Shown: in pieces, positions 1 through 8,550 of the stretch
Numbering within the stretch: the stretch's first letter is position 1
Layout of the letters: each line of letters opens with the position of its first letter
Assembly: GCA_965200825.1 (NCBI GenBank)
Contig: OZ241385.1
Span: 310,001 to 374,000, forward strand
DNA length: 64,000 nucleotides
From: Bin80 sp026709335
Lineage (GTDB): Bacteria; Bacteroidota; Rhodothermia; Rhodothermales; Bin80
Direction: 5' to 3'
Translations under genes and position numbers: made by a program
Notes under the pieces: generated by a model
The model's input: the letters and a program-made list of their open reading frames with translations, nothing else
What the model was told of the DNA's origin: nothing
The model's database searches: none

Positions 1-99
1 ATCGCTCCCTGTGTATTGAGGATTATGCACCAAGTTCAATTAAATTTGCAGGGGCTTGACTCGAATTCACTATACTCTCACTAAATAACTCATTAAAAC

Positions 100-366
100 A
101 TGATAGCCCGTAAGCGTAAGGGCATGATCATCAAGAATGCCAACAAGAAAGCAATTTCTGTCAAGTTGCAGGGACGTGAAATTGAGATTCCACCCGGAGG
201 TACAGCAACCGTTACCTCTCAGGAGGTTATGGATAATGCACTGCGAGATTTGTTGCAGGTTCGTGACTTAGCGATCGTGCGTCCATTGACAGATAAAGAG
301 GAGAAAGAAATCCAGAAAGAGTTCGGACACAAGACAAAATCGGGTAAAAATCCAAAACGTAGATGA
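100..366 (+). CDS. Small basic protein of unknown function
   Basis: An 88-residue open frame beginning with a very basic segment (MIARKRKG) and ending in a lysine/arginine-rich tail. The middle alternates hydrophobic and polar residues (IKNANKKAISVKLQGREIEIPPGG), which suggests a small beta-rich domain, followed by a helical stretch. I do not recognise the family. The stop codon overlaps the ATG of the next gene in an ATGA arrangement (363-366), so the two are probably translationally coupled and one transcript. A second in-frame ATG at 124 is a possible start. No signal peptide or membrane segment is seen. A cytosolic, possibly nucleic-acid-binding role is only a guess from charge. Confidence 0.6.
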   Translation: MIARKRKGMIIKNANKKAISVKLQGREIEIPPGGTATVTSQEVMDNALRDLLQVRDLAIVRPLTDKEEKEIQKEFGHKTKSGKNPKRR

Positions 367-1481
367 ATGTGCTCGCATTAGAGCCGTGGTATGGTGGTTC
401 TCACCGCAATTTCGTAGATGGGTTGATCAGAAACAGCTCTCACGAATATCAACTCGTCACGATGGCTGCCAGGTTTTGGAAATGGCGACTCCATGGCGGT
501 GCGCAGACACTTGCCCGTAAATCCAGGCAATTGATTGCCGAGGGCTTTCGCCCGGATATCATCCTGGCTTCCAGCATGGTCAACGTTCCGGCGTTCTTAG
601 CGCTCGTACGTAGAGATATCGGCAATATTCCCGTCGTCTATTATTTACATGAAAATCAACTGACTTACCCATTGCCGGTTGAGGAAAAGCGGGACCTCTC
701 TTATGCCTATATCAATTATCTTTCGTGCCTGGCCGCTGATCAGGTGGTATTTAACTCGGAATTCCACTACAATGAATTTATACGAGCTCTCCCGGGCTTG
801 CTGAGGGCATTCCCGGACTACACTCACCTGAACACGGTTGCAGAAATTCGTGCGAAAAGTCGAGTACTGCATTTGGGAATGGATCTTCAGTCACATGCAG
901 AGCATGCTCTTGTAAACGAAGATCCAGACGGTTCGCCGATTGTGTTATGGAATCAGAGATGGGAGTATGACAAAAACCCGGAAGCATTCTTTAAGCTAAT
1001 GAATCGGCTTGATGACGCAGGTTGCAGATTCAGGTTAATTCTGGCGGGAAAGCGATTTGAGGAGCAGCCGTCTGAATTCGATATCGCCTTTGAGCGCTAT
1101 GCCGAACGCATTTTGCATTATGGATATGCAGAGAATTTTGAGGAATATAGTCAACTGTTGCATCGAGCTGACATTGTAGTGTCTATGGCGGTTCATGAAT
1201 TCTTCGGTATTGCAATGCTGGAAGCCATCTATTGCGGATGTCATCCACTATTACCAAATCGCCTGAGTTACCCGGAATTGATTCCTGCGAACTTGCATAG
1301 ACCTTTATTGCATGCTCCCGTACTTTATGACAGCGAAGAAGAGCTTTATTCAACCATGAAAGAGCTTTTGATGGGAGAGGAGCGCGCACTTCCCCCGGAA
1401 ACTCTTCGAAGAGTCGTGGATCGACTTGATTGGTCTATTCATGTCAAACAGTACGATAATCTATTGGAGTCTTTAGCGTGA
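363..1481 (+). CDS. tRNA-queuosine alpha-mannosyltransferase-like glycosyltransferase (GTDC1/DUF3524 family)
   Basis: A 372-residue GT-B-type glycosyltransferase. The N-terminus carries the family hallmark EPWYGGSHRNF (about residues 7-17), and YYLHENQLTYP lies near residues 93-103; both closely match the animal GTDC1/QTMAN enzymes, which add mannose to queuosine in tRNA-Asp. The C-terminal half has a nucleotide-sugar-binding Rossmann region with HEFFGIAMLEAIYCGCHPLLP, typical of GT4-like enzymes. No signal peptide, so cytosolic. It starts inside the stop of the upstream small basic gene (ATGA overlap). The family is clear. Whether the bacterial enzyme modifies queuosine in tRNA is inference. 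Confidence 0.85.
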   Translation: MNVLALEPWYGGSHRNFVDGLIRNSSHEYQLVTMAARFWKWRLHGGAQTLARKSRQLIAEGFRPDIILASSMVNVPAFLALVRRDIGNIPVVYYLHENQLTYPLPVEEKRDLSYAYINYLSCLAADQVVFNSEFHYNEFIRALPGLLRAFPDYTHLNTVAEIRAKSRVLHLGMDLQSHAEHALVNEDPDGSPIVLWNQRWEYDKNPEAFFKLMNRLDDAGCRFRLILAGKRFEEQPSEFDIAFERYAERILHYGYAENFEEYSQLLHRADIVVSMAVHEFFGIAMLEAIYCGCHPLLPNRLSYPELIPANLHRPLLHAPVLYDSEEELYSTMKELLMGEERALPPETLRRVVDRLDWSIHVKQYDNLLESLA

Positions 1482-1594
1482 ACTGGAAAAACTGAATGGA
1501 AGACCTCAATAGATTACATAGCTGAGAAAAATGAATCATGGAATATTTGAGAGCAGAGAACTCTACTTCAAATTTCATCTAAACCTTATTCTAT

Positions 1595-2038
1595 GTGATG
1601 CCAACAAAACATTATCAGCGTGTAAAAACTTTTATGGAGAACGCTGGTCAAGACACACCGACAAAAGTAGTCATCCCTGACGCAACTACCCGATTGTTAC
1701 GTGCACGTTTGATTCTTGAAGAAGCACTGGAAACGGTACAGGCGCTAGGTGTTTCAGTTCGTCTTGCAGATCAGGAAGTAACGATGGAATCTTGTAATTT
1801 TTTACCAGACAGATCTGTTGATCTTGAAGGTGTCGCAGATGGCTGTGCAGATATTTCTGTTGTCACGATTGGGACTCTGGTTGCCTTCGGAATCGATGAC
1901 GAAAAGTTATTACGTGAAGTTGATGAAGCAAATCTGAGAAAGTTTGGGCCAGGCAGCTTTGTACGTGAAGATGGAAAATGGATGAAACCACCAGATTGGG
2001 TTCCGCCGGATATAGCGGGTGTACTGAACTCGCAATAG
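1595..2038 (+). CDS. MazG-like / phosphoribosyl-ATP pyrophosphohydrolase-family protein
   Basis: About 147 residues in the all-alpha NTP pyrophosphatase superfamily. The signature pattern is visible: EEALETVQAL (first acidic helix) and LEGVADGCADISVVTIGTLVAFGID with the paired acidic residues that bind metal, then EVDEANLRKFG. These enzymes hydrolyse NTPs or related nucleotides to monophosphate and pyrophosphate. It differs from canonical HisE in length and sequence, so a house-cleaning role is as likely as histidine synthesis; hisI lies separately at about 41.7 kb. The start is GTG at 1595 or the adjacent ATG at 1598. Cytosolic. Substrate unknown. Confidence 0.75.
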   Translation: MMPTKHYQRVKTFMENAGQDTPTKVVIPDATTRLLRARLILEEALETVQALGVSVRLADQEVTMESCNFLPDRSVDLEGVADGCADISVVTIGTLVAFGIDDEKLLREVDEANLRKFGPGSFVREDGKWMKPPDWVPPDIAGVLNSQ

Positions 2039-2107
2039 GAGGAGATATTCAAGGCAGGGATCAGATAAATTCGTTAACAGTTATCAACATAAAGGGATAG
2101 TTTTCTC

Positions 2108-3634
2108 ATGACCCAGGCAGACAAGATAAGAACCAGGATCGGTCAATCTGGACTGAAATCGGATTTATTTACAAGGCCAATTGACAATAAACTGATGAGC
2201 AGGATGTGTATTCTGGGAGTCATGCTCACTTTACTTGTATCAGCGTCAGACGGGGTTGCTCAATCTGAAATTGCCAATCCCGAGCCGAAGATTTGGATTG
2301 ACTATGCTTCTTTTGCCTATAGTGAAGATGAATCGCTAATTGAGATTTATGTAGCTGCAAGTGCACATTCCTTGACATTAATCGCGAGTGATTCGAATTA
2401 TATCGCTTTGCTCCCGCTTCATCTGAAGCTTTTTCACTCATCCGATGCTACCTTGGGGCAAGCAATCGATGACACCGTGTGGTCTCAGAAAACGGAGCTT
2501 CGGTTCATGATTCAGGATACAACCTCATTCATTGAGGGGCAAACATTTTTACATCAACTCCGGCTGACTGCAGTTCCGGGCGAGTATGAGCTACACGTGG
2601 ATGCAACAGCCTCGAATCTGGAGAATATCTGGGTAAGCCAAGCTTTGAGTATACCTGATTATAGCCAGACGGATATGTGTTCGATTTCGGATGTCACACT
2701 AGCTTCCAGAATGCTGAGATCGAGTAACAGGGACGATCCATTTTACAAAAATGGGCTGAGCATATTCCCGAATGTAACTCAGTTATATGGTGAGGGAGCG
2801 TCAGAATTGTTCTATTACGCTGAGGCATATCATACCGGCTGTGCTGCATCAGATGCAGGTGAATACACATTACTCATATACGTCTCGGATGCAAATAGGC
2901 CAACCGTGATCTCAAACTTGCGTAAGCGTACCCAACGCAGTATTCGCCAAACAGACGTTCTTGTCGGCTCATTTGATTTATCGTCTCTGACTTCGGGCAC
3001 GTATGCCTTGCGTATGGTGATTCTTGACAGTACCAATGAAGTGATTGTGGAACAGAGTCGAAAATTCTTTGTCTACACCCCCTCACTAGACGCTTCGTTG
3101 GTAGCTTTACCTAGCGAAGATGTTGAGACATTTGATACCAGCGAATACGCAGATATGCCTGAAGAAGAGGTTGAGAAAGCATTGAAATACATTCGATTAA
3201 TAGTGACCGATCAGGAGATTAGGCGAATAAGGCGTGTCAGGGACCTAGATGAGCGGAGGCGGCTTTTAATGGATTTATGGCGTGTGCGTGATCCAACTCC
3301 AAGAACAAAGGTCAACGAATTCCGGGATGAATTTTATGATTTACTTCTCTACGCAAATGAGCGCTATTCTGTGCAACGAATAGAAGGATGGGAGACGGAC
3401 CGTGGAAATATTCTGCTTCGATTTGGTAGACCCACTGAGATAGAGTCACATCTGTATGCACGAAGCCTCAAGCCACATGAGATCTGGCGATACAACAATA
3501 TTCCTGGTGAGGGGCAATCCGAGTTTGTATTTGCGGATTTGAATGGGTTTGGTGAATTCGAGTTAATTCATTCAACCGTAGCAGGCGAACAGAAGCTGGC
3601 GAACTGGGTGAATGAAATTGCGAATACATTTTAG
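2108..3634 (+). CDS. GWxTD domain-containing secreted protein
   Basis: 508 residues. The C-terminal region contains the defining motif GWETDRGNILLRFGRPTEIE followed by an aromatic-rich segment (EIWRYNN...FVFADLNGFGEFELI), as in GWxTD proteins of Rhodothermota and relatives. A charged helical stretch (about 340-400) precedes it, and the N-terminal half is beta-rich. A hydrophobic signal-like segment with an AQS cleavage-type end lies at residues 33-52, so the true start may be an internal ATG at 2195 or 2204 rather than 2108. Periplasmic or envelope location is inferred. The molecular function of the family is not established. It lies alone between a pyrophosphohydrolase and asnS. Confidence 0.8.
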   Translation: MTQADKIRTRIGQSGLKSDLFTRPIDNKLMSRMCILGVMLTLLVSASDGVAQSEIANPEPKIWIDYASFAYSEDESLIEIYVAASAHSLTLIASDSNYIALLPLHLKLFHSSDATLGQAIDDTVWSQKTELRFMIQDTTSFIEGQTFLHQLRLTAVPGEYELHVDATASNLENIWVSQALSIPDYSQTDMCSISDVTLASRMLRSSNRDDPFYKNGLSIFPNVTQLYGEGASELFYYAEAYHTGCAASDAGEYTLLIYVSDANRPTVISNLRKRTQRSIRQTDVLVGSFDLSSLTSGTYALRMVILDSTNEVIVEQSRKFFVYTPSLDASLVALPSEDVETFDTSEYADMPEEEVEKALKYIRLIVTDQEIRRIRRVRDLDERRRLLMDLWRVRDPTPRTKVNEFRDEFYDLLLYANERYSVQRIEGWETDRGNILLRFGRPTEIESHLYARSLKPHEIWRYNNIPGEGQSEFVFADLNGFGEFELIHSTVAGEQKLANWVNEIANTF

Positions 3635-3723
3635 GATATGGATGTTCTTGATTTTCGAATTGATCAGCACGATTTACCGATGCATTGACTGCTATCTAGG
3701 GTTACTGGTACAATAACGATAAG

Positions 3724-3743
3724 CCCCCCCCCCCCCAAAAAAA
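3724..3743. repeat. Homopolymer tract: 13 C then 7 A
   Basis: A run of 13 cytosines (3724-3736) followed directly by 7 adenines (3737-3743) sits 42 bp upstream of the asnS start codon, in the 151-bp gap after the GWxTD gene. Such tracts slip easily in replication and in sequencing. Confidence 0.9.
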
Positions 3744-3785
3744 GCAGATTATCTATCCATATAAATCCAGAATAATTTTCCAGAA

Positions 3786-5285
3786 GTGAAACCGATAACG
3801 ATTAATTCCCTTAGAGAAGAGGTTGGAGCAACGGTGACTCTAAAAGGTTGGGTGCAGCAAAAGCGAGCATCCAAGGGATTGTTTTTCTTAGTTCTCCGTG
3901 ATGGAACTGGCTTGGTTCAGTGCGTGGTAAACCAGGGTACCGTAGATGAATCCTCGTGGGAGGATACAACTGTGGCAACTCAGGAAACCTCGCTTATTGT
4001 TGAAGGTGAAGTCTTGGCAGATGAACGCCAGATTGGTGGTGTAGAAATACAGGTATCAAAGATTGAAGTGATCCAGATCGTAGAGGATTATCCGATTACA
4101 CCAAAGCCACATGGGACCGAATTTTTGATGGACCGTCGTCATCTGTGGCTGCGCAGTAGACGGCCATGGGCGGTTATGCGTGTGCGGAATCGTATCATCA
4201 TGAGCATACATAATTTTTTCCAGGAGCGTGGATTTCTACAAATGGACGCTCCTTTGCTCACAAAGAGTGCGGTGGAAGGCACCAGCACGCTCTTTGAAAT
4301 TGATTATTTTGGAAGCTCCGCATATCTGACTCAGAGTGGGCAGCTTCATGGGGAAGTCTTGGCTATGGCATTCAACAAGATCTACACTTTTGGGCCTGTT
4401 TTTCGTGCAGAAAAATCTAAAACACGAAGACATTTGACAGAATTCTGGATGATAGAACCAGAGATGGCATTCTATGATTTGGATATGAATATGTCGCTTG
4501 CAGAAGACTTTTTGGTTCGGATTGCATCTGATGCCATGCGTGATTGCAAAGAAGAACTTGAGTTGTTGGGGAGAAACCTAGATGCACTTAATCGTGTTCA
4601 GGTACCATTTCCACGTTTGACCTACTGTGATGCCGTAGAGCTTCTTCGCAGTGATAAAACCCAGGGATTGGTGGAAGCAAGACAGCATGAATTGCTGAAT
4701 GAGCAATCAGATATGGAAAGAGAGCGCACAGAGAACAGGGCGAATTATGCGCGTCTCAAGGAATGGAAAAAACGTCGCATTGATGCGCGCGAGATTGAGA
4801 TCAACACTCGCCTTGATCAGATTGAGGAAGCGTTACGAAATCTGCCTAAGTGGTGGAAATCTGCTTCAGCATTTGAATGGGGTAGTGACTTCGGTGGTAG
4901 TGACGAAACTTTGTTGACGTGGCACTTTGAACGTCCGGTCATTGTTCACCGCTATCCCGAGGCAGTAAAGGCTTTTTACATGAAACGTGACCCAGAAGAT
5001 GATCGTTTGGCGCTCGGAATGGATGTTCTGGCCCCTGAAGGCTTTGGGGAGATTATTGGGGGAGGGCAGCGTGCAGATGATTTGGCTTTTTTGGAGGCAC
5101 AGGTGCAGCGTCATGACCTACCAGAAGAAGCTTTTGAATGGTATTTTGATTTACGTCGGTATGGGACTGTCCCACATAGCGGTTTTGGTTTGGGGCTCGA
5201 GCGAACCGTCGCATGGGTTTGTGGTCTTGAACATATACGGGAAACGATTCCATTTCCTCGAACCTTAGGGAGGCTTGTACCATAG
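3786..5285 (+). CDS. asnS: Asparaginyl-tRNA synthetase
   Basis: 499-residue class IIb aminoacyl-tRNA synthetase that charges tRNA-Asn with asparagine using ATP. The N-terminal OB-fold anticodon-binding domain spans about 15-105. The catalytic domain shows AsnRS-specific sequence (EGTSTLFEIDYFGSSAYLTQ at 164-183), motif 2 (FRAEKSKTRRHLTEF, 207-220) and motif 3 (GFGLGLERTVAW, 467-477). Between residues about 290 and 360 there is a highly charged, probably coiled insertion, making the protein longer than the usual about 465 residues of enterobacterial AsnRS. The start is a GTG at 3786. The next gene begins 2 bp after the stop, so the two are probably cotranscribed. Confidence 0.95.
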   Translation: MKPITINSLREEVGATVTLKGWVQQKRASKGLFFLVLRDGTGLVQCVVNQGTVDESSWEDTTVATQETSLIVEGEVLADERQIGGVEIQVSKIEVIQIVEDYPITPKPHGTEFLMDRRHLWLRSRRPWAVMRVRNRIIMSIHNFFQERGFLQMDAPLLTKSAVEGTSTLFEIDYFGSSAYLTQSGQLHGEVLAMAFNKIYTFGPVFRAEKSKTRRHLTEFWMIEPEMAFYDLDMNMSLAEDFLVRIASDAMRDCKEELELLGRNLDALNRVQVPFPRLTYCDAVELLRSDKTQGLVEARQHELLNEQSDMERERTENRANYARLKEWKKRRIDAREIEINTRLDQIEEALRNLPKWWKSASAFEWGSDFGGSDETLLTWHFERPVIVHRYPEAVKAFYMKRDPEDDRLALGMDVLAPEGFGEIIGGGQRADDLAFLEAQVQRHDLPEEAFEWYFDLRRYGTVPHSGFGLGLERTVAWVCGLEHIRETIPFPRTLGRLVP

Positions 5286-5287
5286 AG

Positions 5288-5971
5288 ATGGATTCCTATT
5301 CTCAGTCGGCACTCCGCTTTAACCTTCTGTCTTCAGAGGTCATGTCGGCGCGAGCACGGGAATTTTGTATGCTGCTGCAAGGGCGGCGGTCAGTACGTTC
5401 TTTTAGCGACAGGCCCGTTTCACGTGATCTGGTGGAGCAGGCAATATTAACCGCCGGTACCGCTCCGAGCGGAGCACACCGGGAGCCATGGCATTTTGTT
5501 GCTGTAAGTGATCCTGAAATCAAATCGAAGATTCGAAAAGCTGCTGAAAAAGAAGAACGCGAGAGCTATGAGCGGAGAATGTCTGACGAATGGCTGGCGG
5601 CCCTTCAACCACTTGGTACCGATTGGCAAAAACCGTTCCTTGATGTTGCGCCGTGGTTGGTGGTGTGTTTTGCCAAGAATGTCGGAGATGATGGGAAGAA
5701 GAATTATTATGTACAGGAAAGTTGTGGAATCGCCTGTGGGTTATTCATTGCAGCGATTCACAATCTAGGCTTGGTTACGTTGACCCATACACCAAGTCCG
5801 ATGAGGTTTCTGGGGGAGATTCTCAACAGGCCCAAACATGAACGGGCCTTCATCTTATTTCCTGTAGGCTACCCGGCGGAGAACGCAATGGTACCGAATC
5901 TGACCCGAAAAAGCAAAAAACAGCTAATTACCTGGGAGGAGGGTCAGAAAAATCCAAGAGCGGGCCCTTAA
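5288..5971 (+). CDS. Iodotyrosine deiodinase-like nitroreductase-fold flavoprotein
   Basis: 227 residues of the FMN-dependent nitroreductase superfamily. The core RRSVRSFS, TAGTAPSGAHREPWHF and PVGYP segments match the iodotyrosine deiodinase (IYD) branch. The three residues that in mouse IYD (E153, Y157, K178) hold the amino-acid part of the substrate are present here as E90, Y94 and K115 with identical spacing (+4 and +21). IYD removes halogen from halotyrosines by reduction; bacterial homologues are known, including one from the bacteroidete Haliscomenobacter. Cytosolic. Directly downstream of asnS (2-bp gap). The family is well supported; dehalogenation of halotyrosine is inference from conserved residues. 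Confidence 0.85.
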   Translation: MDSYSQSALRFNLLSSEVMSARAREFCMLLQGRRSVRSFSDRPVSRDLVEQAILTAGTAPSGAHREPWHFVAVSDPEIKSKIRKAAEKEERESYERRMSDEWLAALQPLGTDWQKPFLDVAPWLVVCFAKNVGDDGKKNYYVQESCGIACGLFIAAIHNLGLVTLTHTPSPMRFLGEILNRPKHERAFILFPVGYPAENAMVPNLTRKSKKQLITWEEGQKNPRAGP

Positions 5972-6010
5972 AAGGCCGAGCAAGAATTCCACGCCTGGAT
6001 AAGTAAAGCG

Positions 6011-8200
6011 TCAGTGTACGAACAGCATTTCGCTGTAACTAGGCAACGGCCACTTGTCGTGTGGAATTATTCCCTCTAATTTATCAGTTGCTTGGCGCAC
6101 TCGAACCATAGCAGCAATCACATGATCTCGTCTGTGTTTTGCATTACTCATCAGATCTTTCTTGTGAATCTTGAGCTGCTTCGTCAACTCGTCTACGGCG
6201 TTGACCAGTTCCTTAAGATGCACATTTACGGATTGCGCCGTATGAATTGTAGGAGATGCAGTCACGTCTAGCCCGATTTCTTTAGATTGAACTGCAATCT
6301 GTGTCAACTCATTCAGATATTCAAAGCTCGCGGGAATCACTTGAGTTCGAACTATATTCTCCAGAGTTTTGCCCTCAATATCGATCGCGATCTCATACTG
6401 CTCCAAGGCGATTTCCTTGCGAGCTTTCAATTCAGCGGAGGTTAGGATATTGAAAGTAGAAAATAGTGAAGTATTCTTGTCGGAATCCAAGTATTGGAGT
6501 GCATCAACCGTAGTTCGGAGATTAAGTAAGCCTCTCTTTTCGGCTTCCTGATGCCACTTATCTGAATAATTATCTCCTTCAAACAAAATACTCTCAGAAT
6601 CTTTTGCAATCTTGGACAACAGTTCAAGAACTGTTTTCTTGAGAACCTCAGGGTCGTTCTTTTCTTTACCACGCAAGGAATCACGTAGCTTGTTTGCAAA
6701 ATTCCGCAAGGATTCCGCAACGGCAGCATTGAGGACTACGTTTGGAAAGGCGAGTGACTGATTGGATCCGGCAGCCCTAAACTCAAATTTGTTTCCAGTG
6801 AATGCAAACGGTGAAGTACGGTTACGATCACCAGCGTGTTTTGGAACCAAAGGAAGCATGCTGACCCCTAGAAACAGGTCGGTATCTTTAACTGTGGTCA
6901 ACTCGTTACCTTTAATCAAATTCTGATACAGATCGTAGAGTTGGGCCCCTAGGAATATACTAATAATCGCAGGAGGAGCTTCATTTGCTCCCAAACGATG
7001 ATCATTCCCTGCTGAACTTACCGAAATACGAAGCAGATCTTGATGCTGATAGACAGCCTGAATCACGGCTGTACAGAACACAAGAAAAACAAGGTTCTCA
7101 TGTGGCGTGTCTCCGGGATCAAGTAAATTATCCCCTGCATCCGTGGAGATGGACCAGTTGATGTGTTTACCTGAACCATTCACTTCTGCAAACGGTTTTT
7201 CGTGCAGGAGCGCGACCAGTCCATGCTTACGGGCAATACTTTTAATCGTAATCATGGTGAGCTGCTGATGATCTGAAGCGATACCACTGGTTTCAAAAAC
7301 TGGCGCGAGCTCATATTGGCTTGGAGCCACTTCATTATGCCTTGTCTTGACCGGAATCCCCAAGCGATAGAGTTCCTTTTCGATTTCTAGCATGCAGGCG
7401 AGTATACGGCTTGGAATTTCCCCAAAATAGTGGTCATCAAGCTGCTGGCCTTTTGGGGGAGGAGCACCTAACAAGGTTCGCCCCGAGTTACTTAGATCAG
7501 GGCGGCGGTAATAATATTCTTCATCAATCAGGAAATATTCCTGCTCTGCTCCAACTGTTGTCAGTACTCGATCAACGGTTTGGCCAAGCATTCGGAGCAC
7601 ACGACGTGCCTGACGATCCAGTGCATCAATTGATCGGAGTAAAGGAGTCTTGTGATCCAATGCTTCACCCGTCCATGAAACAAAGCAGGTTGGAATGGCA
7701 AGGTAGCATCCGTTATCGTTCTCTACTAAAAAACTGGGAGAGGATGGATCCCAAATAGTGTAGCCACGAGCCTGATGCGTGGCACGCAGTCCACCATTGG
7801 GGAAGCTGGATGCATCAGGTTCTCCTTGAATCAAGTGTTTTCCACGAAGGGAAGTAATCGCTTTTCCTACATTTGTAGGATCTATAAAGCTATCGTGCTT
7901 CCCAGCAGTTCCACCTGTCAGAGGTTGAAACCAGTGGACAAAATGGGTGGCACCGTGTTCGAGCGCCCACTCTTTCATCGTAAGGGCTACGATTTCTGCG
8001 TCCTGTGTGGCGATCGGCGAATTCTTGGTAATACAATTTACCATTCCTTGGAAGACTTCTCGAGGCAACCGTTTACGCATTTCGTCAATACTAAACGTAT
8101 TTTCAGCAAAGTGCTCTTCCAGGTCGGGTGGTTTAATTTTTGGAATGTGATTGGCACGTTGCTTTGTCGCTGCTGTAAGATTATGAAGTCGAGTATTCAT
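6011..8200 (-). CDS. glnN: Glutamine synthetase type III
   Basis: About 729 residues from the preferred ATG at 8200 (an in-frame ATG at 8230 would add ten residues, MFLIFNLPLA, that look non-native). Makes glutamine from glutamate, ammonia and ATP. GSIII features are clear: an N-terminal region with ATHFVHWFQPLTGGTAGKHD, the catalytic GKHINWSIST and ANEAPPAIISIFLG segments, NKFEFRAAGSNQS, and the long C-terminal helical part peculiar to this class. The length is typical of GSIII (about 700-730), much longer than GSI. It converges with the flavoprotein gene, leaving a 39-bp gap. The 350-bp upstream gap presumably holds its promoter, but I found no clear operator. Confidence 0.95.
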   Translation of the reverse strand: MNTRLHNLTAATKQRANHIPKIKPPDLEEHFAENTFSIDEMRKRLPREVFQGMVNCITKNSPIATQDAEIVALTMKEWALEHGATHFVHWFQPLTGGTAGKHDSFIDPTNVGKAITSLRGKHLIQGEPDASSFPNGGLRATHQARGYTIWDPSSPSFLVENDNGCYLAIPTCFVSWTGEALDHKTPLLRSIDALDRQARRVLRMLGQTVDRVLTTVGAEQEYFLIDEEYYYRRPDLSNSGRTLLGAPPPKGQQLDDHYFGEIPSRILACMLEIEKELYRLGIPVKTRHNEVAPSQYELAPVFETSGIASDHQQLTMITIKSIARKHGLVALLHEKPFAEVNGSGKHINWSISTDAGDNLLDPGDTPHENLVFLVFCTAVIQAVYQHQDLLRISVSSAGNDHRLGANEAPPAIISIFLGAQLYDLYQNLIKGNELTTVKDTDLFLGVSMLPLVPKHAGDRNRTSPFAFTGNKFEFRAAGSNQSLAFPNVVLNAAVAESLRNFANKLRDSLRGKEKNDPEVLKKTVLELLSKIAKDSESILFEGDNYSDKWHQEAEKRGLLNLRTTVDALQYLDSDKNTSLFSTFNILTSAELKARKEIALEQYEIAIDIEGKTLENIVRTQVIPASFEYLNELTQIAVQSKEIGLDVTASPTIHTAQSVNVHLKELVNAVDELTKQLKIHKKDLMSNAKHRRDHVIAAMVRVRQATDKLEGIIPHDKWPLPSYSEMLFVH

Positions 8201-8550
8201 GGCTAGAGGGAGATTAAAAATTAAAAACAAGAATATTCAAGAGGTGTCGAACGAGGTATCAGATAACTTGTTCGGAGATTACACAGGTTTTTCGCAATGT
8301 CAGCATAAAAAATACGAAATTTCTTGATAAAATCCCGTTTTTTAACTGATTGACCTAAATTATTTCAGATATGAAGTGATGGATAAGTTGAATATCTCGA
8401 AACGAAAATAGAATTGAATAACCGACAGAACAAGGAGTACCTTTGAATCCTCTGTGCGGTCTGGTTGATTTTGCTATTTGTTGGAGGGCTCAGTTTGAGG
8501 TAGTGTAAGATTCTTATCTTTGTGGGTGATCAGAGTTTGCATACGTAGTC
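8201..8550. other. Intergenic region between divergent glnN and methyltransferase gene
   Basis: 350 bp separating two divergent genes. It is AT-rich and has no open frame I would call. An imperfect inverted repeat (TCGAACGAG ... CTTGTTCGGA, about 8247-8278) lies close to glnN. A Bacteroidota-like promoter for the methyltransferase is listed separately. Confidence 0.5.
8494..8522 (+). promoter_or_regulatory. Candidate promoter of the methyltransferase gene
   Basis: TATCTTTG at 8515-8522 matches the Bacteroidota -7 consensus TAnnTTTG, with a TTTG at 8494-8497 as a possible -33 element (17-bp spacing, slightly short). Transcription would start near 8529, about 20 bases before the ATG at 8551. 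Confidence 0.4.

Noticed and set aside
8247..8278. Inverted repeat upstream of glnN as a terminator or operator
   Set aside because: The arms mismatch and there is no T run or known regulator match.
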